7,563 bases of DNA from Bacteroides sp. (GTDB lineage: Bacteria > Bacteroidota > Bacteroidia > Bacteroidales > Muribaculaceae). The stretch spans positions 267,929-275,491 of the forward strand of contig JAAVDO010000006.1 of assembly GCA_014801735.1 (NCBI GenBank), read 5' to 3'. A program made the translations under genes and the position numbers. A model generated the notes under the pieces. That model was not told the origin of the DNA and did no database searches. It saw only the letters and a list, made by a program, of their open reading frames with translations. Positions 5,357-7,563 of the stretch are shown here, one piece after another. Numbering within the stretch: position 1 is the first letter of the stretch; the number at the start of each line of letters is the position of its first letter.

Positions 5357-5830
5357 TTAATCTTTCTTCTCCTTGAGCGTGAAGTTTGCGGTTCCCGAAT
5401 ACGAACCCACATACCATTCTTCTTTCCTATCACGCTTGTAAGTTATTTTAAGTTCCACGGAATCTGTTGCAAGACCCGAAGTCTCCGGAGGGATGCATAC
5501 AACCCTCACCACTTTGTACGCTAACCCGTTTTCTATCTCATACTCACCTTTTTCGTTGCTATAGAGAGCATATTTCTGCCACTCAGGACTCTCATAATGG
5601 GGAGTAATCCATCTGAACTCTTCCAGATTATCCTGGAATTTTCCCCTCACTGTGATAAGTGCACCCTTTACTGGATCTCCCTTTTCGTCGATAACTTTGC
5701 CTTTAAGCTCAAATTCAACGTAGGGTGTTCCATACATATACTCCTGATTGTTACACCCGGAGAATCCGAGCATGGTAATGAGAGAGCTGAGAATTGCCGT
5801 CAGCCATCGGCCGGTTTGTGTTTTTTCCAT
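5357..5830 (-). CDS. rSAM-associated lipoprotein 3 (first gene of operon)
   Basis: A 157-residue lipoprotein. The frame is open to an ATG at 5914, but the ATG at 5830 is chosen. It gives MEKTQTGRW, aligned with the starts of the two paralogs, and it lies downstream of the promoter boxes, which the longer start would run through. The signal peptide ends in ITMLGFSGC with Cys26 as lipid anchor. The tether NNQEY is very short, so MYGTP (32-36) sits only six residues past the anchor cysteine. The domain starts FELKGKVIDEKGDPVKGALI (40-59), contains YESPEWQKYALYSNEKGEYE, and has the conserved Cys112 in VRVVCIPPETSGLATDS. It ends in GSYSGTANFTLKEKKD. The function is unknown beyond likely partnership with the radical SAM enzyme. 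Confidence 0.88.
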   Translation of the reverse strand: MEKTQTGRWLTAILSSLITMLGFSGCNNQEYMYGTPYVEFELKGKVIDEKGDPVKGALITVRGKFQDNLEEFRWITPHYESPEWQKYALYSNEKGEYEIENGLAYKVVRVVCIPPETSGLATDSVELKITYKRDRKEEWYVGSYSGTANFTLKEKKD

Positions 5831-5859
5831 AGTGATTGGTGTTTGATAGGATATTTCTG

Positions 5860-5892
5860 CAAATATACAACATCCCGCCACCCATTTGCAAA
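5860..5892 (-). promoter_or_regulatory. Bacteroidota-type promoter for the lipoprotein/rSAM operon
   Basis: Read on the minus strand, TTTG at 5892-5889 and TATATTTG at 5867-5860 match the Bacteroidota -33 (TTTG) and -7 (TAnnTTTG) boxes, with 21 bases between them. This is slightly longer than the usual spacing. Transcription would begin near 5853-5856, leaving a leader of about 25 bases before the ATG at 5830. No other convincing promoter was seen within the seven-gene run, so this one probably drives all of it. Confidence 0.65.
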
Positions 5893-5893
5893 T
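5884..5893. repeat. 10-bp palindrome overlapping the -33 box
   Basis: ATTTGCAAAT is a perfect palindrome that contains the -33 TTTG of the leftward promoter and reads TTTG on both strands. A second perfect 10-bp palindrome, AAAATATTTT, lies at 5901-5910. Both are in A/T-rich DNA, where such dyads arise easily by chance, so an operator role is only a possibility. Confidence 0.35.
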
Positions 5894-5943
5894 TTTCACC
5901 AAAATATTTTTCATTTTTTTCTTACTCGCTATTCCGCTCTTCG

Positions 5944-5969
5944 TTTGTCGTCGGATTTTTGTACCTTTG
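5944..5969 (+). promoter_or_regulatory. Bacteroidota-type promoter for trpS
   Basis: TACCTTTG at 5962-5969 is a strong match to the TAnnTTTG -7 box and sits 34 bases before the trpS ATG. The nearest upstream TTTG with any reasonable distance is at 5944-5947, leaving only 14 bases between boxes. The -33 element is therefore weak or off-spacing. The short leader (about 6975-free, roughly 5975-6003) shows no T-box or other structured RNA. Confidence 0.6.
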
Positions 5970-6003
5970 CACTCTATAACGTTTATGAGTTAATCGACCC
6001 GAA

Positions 6004-7113
6004 ATGTCTTCAACTAATCAATCTGTAAATACCGACCGCGAGATTGTGCTGAGCGGAATCCGCGCTACGGGTAATCTGCACCTCGGCAACTATTATGGCG
6101 CTCTGAGCAAGTTTGTCAGAATGCAGGAGGATCCCCACTACCAGAACTACTTCTTCATAGCCGACCTTCATGCCCTGACAACCAATCCCGATCCTAACCA
6201 GTTGCACGAGAATGTACGCAACATAGTGGCCGAATATCTCGCTGCCGGCGTTGATCCCGAAAAGTCGACAATTTTCGTTCAGAGCGACGTTCCCGAGGTC
6301 AGCGAACTCTATCTGCTTCTTAACATGCACGTTGGTATCGGTGAGCTCATGCGCACTACCTCTTTCAAGGATAAGGCCCGCAAGCAGCTCGGCATCAAAG
6401 TAAACTCCGACTCAGCGGAAAGCGAGGCCGATATAGAGCGTCAGATCATAGGCAACGAGTCAAACAGCAAGCGCGTAAATGCCGGACTCCTCACCTACCC
6501 CACTCTCATGGCAGTGGATATACTGATTCAGAAAGCGACAAAGGTTCCGGTAGGCAAGGATCAGGAACAGCATCTTGAACTCGCTCGCCGCTTCGCTCGC
6601 CGCTTCAACAGCTTCTATGGCGTGGATCTGTTCCCCGAGCCCTACAACTTCGATTTCGGTGGCGCTCCCGTCAAGGTGCCGGGCCTCGATGGATCCGGCA
6701 AAATGGGTAAGAGCGAGGGAAACTGCATCTATCTTGTTGACGACGAAAAGACATTGCGCAAGAAAGTGATGCGCGCCGTTACCGACGAAGGCCCAAAGAC
6801 TCCCAACCAGCCCATTTCAGAACCGGTTGCCAATCTTCTCACCCTCATGGAGCTCACATCTGCCTCCGAGGTTGTACAACACTATCGTGATGCTTATGCC
6901 GACTGCTCGATTCGCTATGGCGACATGAAGAAGCAGCTCGCTGAAGACATCCTGAAAGTAACACTCCCCATCCGCGAGCGCATCATGGAGATCAAAAACG
7001 ACGATGCCTATATGGGTCGCGTGCTGCGTGAAGGTGGTGAACGTGCCCGCGAGCGTGCAGCCAAAACTCTCCGCGAGGCCCGCGAGATCATGGGTGTTCG
7101 CAAATTCTATTGA
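6004..7113 (+). CDS. trpS: tryptophan--tRNA ligase
   Basis: Tryptophanyl-tRNA synthetase, a class I enzyme that charges tRNA-Trp with tryptophan using ATP in the cytoplasm. GNLHLGNYYGAL (23-34) holds the HIGH-type signature as HLGN. GKMGKSEGN (232-240) is the KMSKS loop in KMGKS form. LTYPTLMAVDILIQKATKVPVGKDQEQHLELAR is the tryptophan and ATP pocket core (163-195). At 369 residues it is longer than the usual roughly 330. The extra length lies mainly between about 128 and 158 (KQLGIKVNSDSAESEADIER and onward), a charged insertion also expected in Bacteroidota enzymes. The ATG at 6004 follows a short A-rich leader and its own promoter. It is transcribed away from the lipoprotein operon and ends at a strong hairpin terminator. 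Confidence 0.97.
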   Translation: MSSTNQSVNTDREIVLSGIRATGNLHLGNYYGALSKFVRMQEDPHYQNYFFIADLHALTTNPDPNQLHENVRNIVAEYLAAGVDPEKSTIFVQSDVPEVSELYLLLNMHVGIGELMRTTSFKDKARKQLGIKVNSDSAESEADIERQIIGNESNSKRVNAGLLTYPTLMAVDILIQKATKVPVGKDQEQHLELARRFARRFNSFYGVDLFPEPYNFDFGGAPVKVPGLDGSGKMGKSEGNCIYLVDDEKTLRKKVMRAVTDEGPKTPNQPISEPVANLLTLMELTSASEVVQHYRDAYADCSIRYGDMKKQLAEDILKVTLPIRERIMEIKNDDAYMGRVLREGGERARERAAKTLREAREIMGVRKFY

Positions 7114-7129
7114 TCCGGATTATCAATCC

Positions 7130-7172
7130 CATAAAGGGAGCCCCGCGGCGATGCCGCGGGGCTCCCTTTATG
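7130..7172. terminator. strong hairpin terminator, probably bidirectional (trpS / dnaJ)
   Basis: The arms 7130-7149 and 7153-7172 are perfectly complementary over 20 bp around the three-base loop GAT. The inner half is G/C-rich (GAGCCCCGCGGC) and the outer part A/T-rich (CATAAAGGG against CCCTTTATG). It lies between the convergent stops of trpS (7113) and dnaJ (7189). There is no long U-run after the stem on either strand, although the outer CCCTTTAT arm is partly U-rich. It most likely ends transcripts from both sides. Confidence 0.85.
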
Positions 7173-7188
7173 GTTTGTCGACTGACTG

Positions 7189-7563
7189 TCAATCGAATAT
7201 GTGGCGCAGTTTCGAGAAGATTCTCGACTTAACCGATTCGCTCGGCTGCATATTCGGCTGATCCTTAAGCGATTCGAAAGCCTTTGTCTCCTCTGCGTTC
7301 AGTTTCTCCGGAATATATACCATCACGTTTACAAGTTCGTCGCCGGCGGGACCTCCGTCGCGCGAAGGTATACCTTTACCTCTCAGGCGCAGAACCTTAC
7401 CGGGTTGCGTTCCTGGAGCAATTTTCAAACGTGCGCGGCCTGTGATGGTCGGCACCTCTACCGAGCCACCGAGGGTTGCCGTGGGAATGTCAAGCATCAG
7501 ATTATAGATCACATCGTTGCCGTCGCGTATCAGTTCGGGATGCTTGATCTCGTCGATCACAAC
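7189..7563 (-). CDS. dnaJ: chaperone protein DnaJ, C-terminal part (5' end outside window)
   Basis: The last 125 codons of DnaJ (Hsp40), the co-chaperone that delivers unfolded proteins to DnaK and stimulates its ATPase. The visible part is the second C-terminal beta domain and tail: KHPELIRDGNDVIYNL, then PTATLGGSVEVPTITGRARL, then PGTQPGKVLRLRGKGIP. This is the classic DnaJ pattern (GG.VEVPT..G...L.I..GTQ.G...R.RGKG). The tail ends KSRIFSKLRHIFD. The J-domain, G/F region and zinc fingers would lie beyond the right edge. The frame runs open off the edge (VVIDEIKHPEL), so any start inside the window is false. It converges on trpS across the shared terminator. Confidence 0.95.
   Translation of the reverse strand, partial: VVIDEIKHPELIRDGNDVIYNLMLDIPTATLGGSVEVPTITGRARLKIAPGTQPGKVLRLRGKGIPSRDGGPAGDELVNVMVYIPEKLNAEETKAFESLKDQPNMQPSESVKSRIFSKLRHIFD

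Noticed and set aside
5831..5914. Upstream ATG at 5914 as the start of lipoprotein 3
   Set aside because: It would extend through the promoter boxes at 5860-5892 and has no counterpart in the two paralogs, which begin like the ATG at 5830.
5985..6028. Small ORF beginning MELIDPKC overlapping the trpS start
   Set aside because: It overlaps the trpS ATG out of frame and is only about 14 codons long. There is no cluster of Trp codons that would suggest a leader-peptide attenuator.
7558..7560. GTG at 7560 as a start codon for the DnaJ fragment
   Set aside because: The frame stays open to the window edge and the protein begins in the middle of the DnaJ C-terminal domain, so this is an internal valine codon.
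1..7563. CRISPR arrays, tRNA or rRNA genes, insertion sequences
   Set aside because: I saw no regularly spaced repeats, no cloverleaf-like segments, no transposase-like protein and no terminal inverted repeats; nearly all of the window is accounted for by protein genes.

Overview
The window looks like chromosomal DNA from a member of the Bacteroidales (Bacteroidota), possibly the Muribaculaceae or a relative. This rests on three things: promoter -7 boxes of the TAnnTTTG type, A/T-rich leaders without clear Shine-Dalgarno sequences, and proteins that read like Bacteroidales versions (TrpS with a KMGKS loop, the DnaJ C-terminus, CfxA/PER-type class A beta-lactamase). The family-level placement is inference. 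No tRNA, rRNA, CRISPR array or insertion sequence was recognised.

Left part (1-1320, plus strand): a RibD C-terminal/dihydrofolate-reductase-like oxidoreductase, then a flavodoxin. The 85-base gap between them holds two tiny ORFs that chain the genes through ATGA overlaps. The flavodoxin converges on the next operon with only 9 bases between stop codons.

Central part (1330-5830, minus strand): seven tightly packed genes that read as one operon from a Bacteroidota-type promoter near 5860-5892. In transcription order they are three tandem paralogous small lipoproteins, a radical SAM/SPASM enzyme, a two-helix membrane protein with a bacterial PH-like domain, a lipoprotein class A beta-lactamase and a GNAT acetyltransferase. 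The three lipoproteins plus the SPASM enzyme match the little-characterised 'rSAM/lipoprotein system', known to me only as a bioinformatic family pair, with no modification chemistry that I know of. This is the most interesting part of the window. The lipoproteins share a conserved signal-peptide end (ITxLGFxxC), a nearly invariant MYG(S/T)P just after the lipid-anchor cysteine, one carboxypeptidase-regulatory-like beta-sandwich domain, and a conserved cysteine inside that domain. The beta-lactamase start overlaps the stop of the PH-like gene by ATGA, so the envelope genes appear to be translationally coupled.

Right part (5831-7563): a 173-base divergent promoter region, trpS on the plus strand, a perfect 20-bp-stem terminator hairpin, and the 3' end of dnaJ entering on the minus strand from beyond the window edge.
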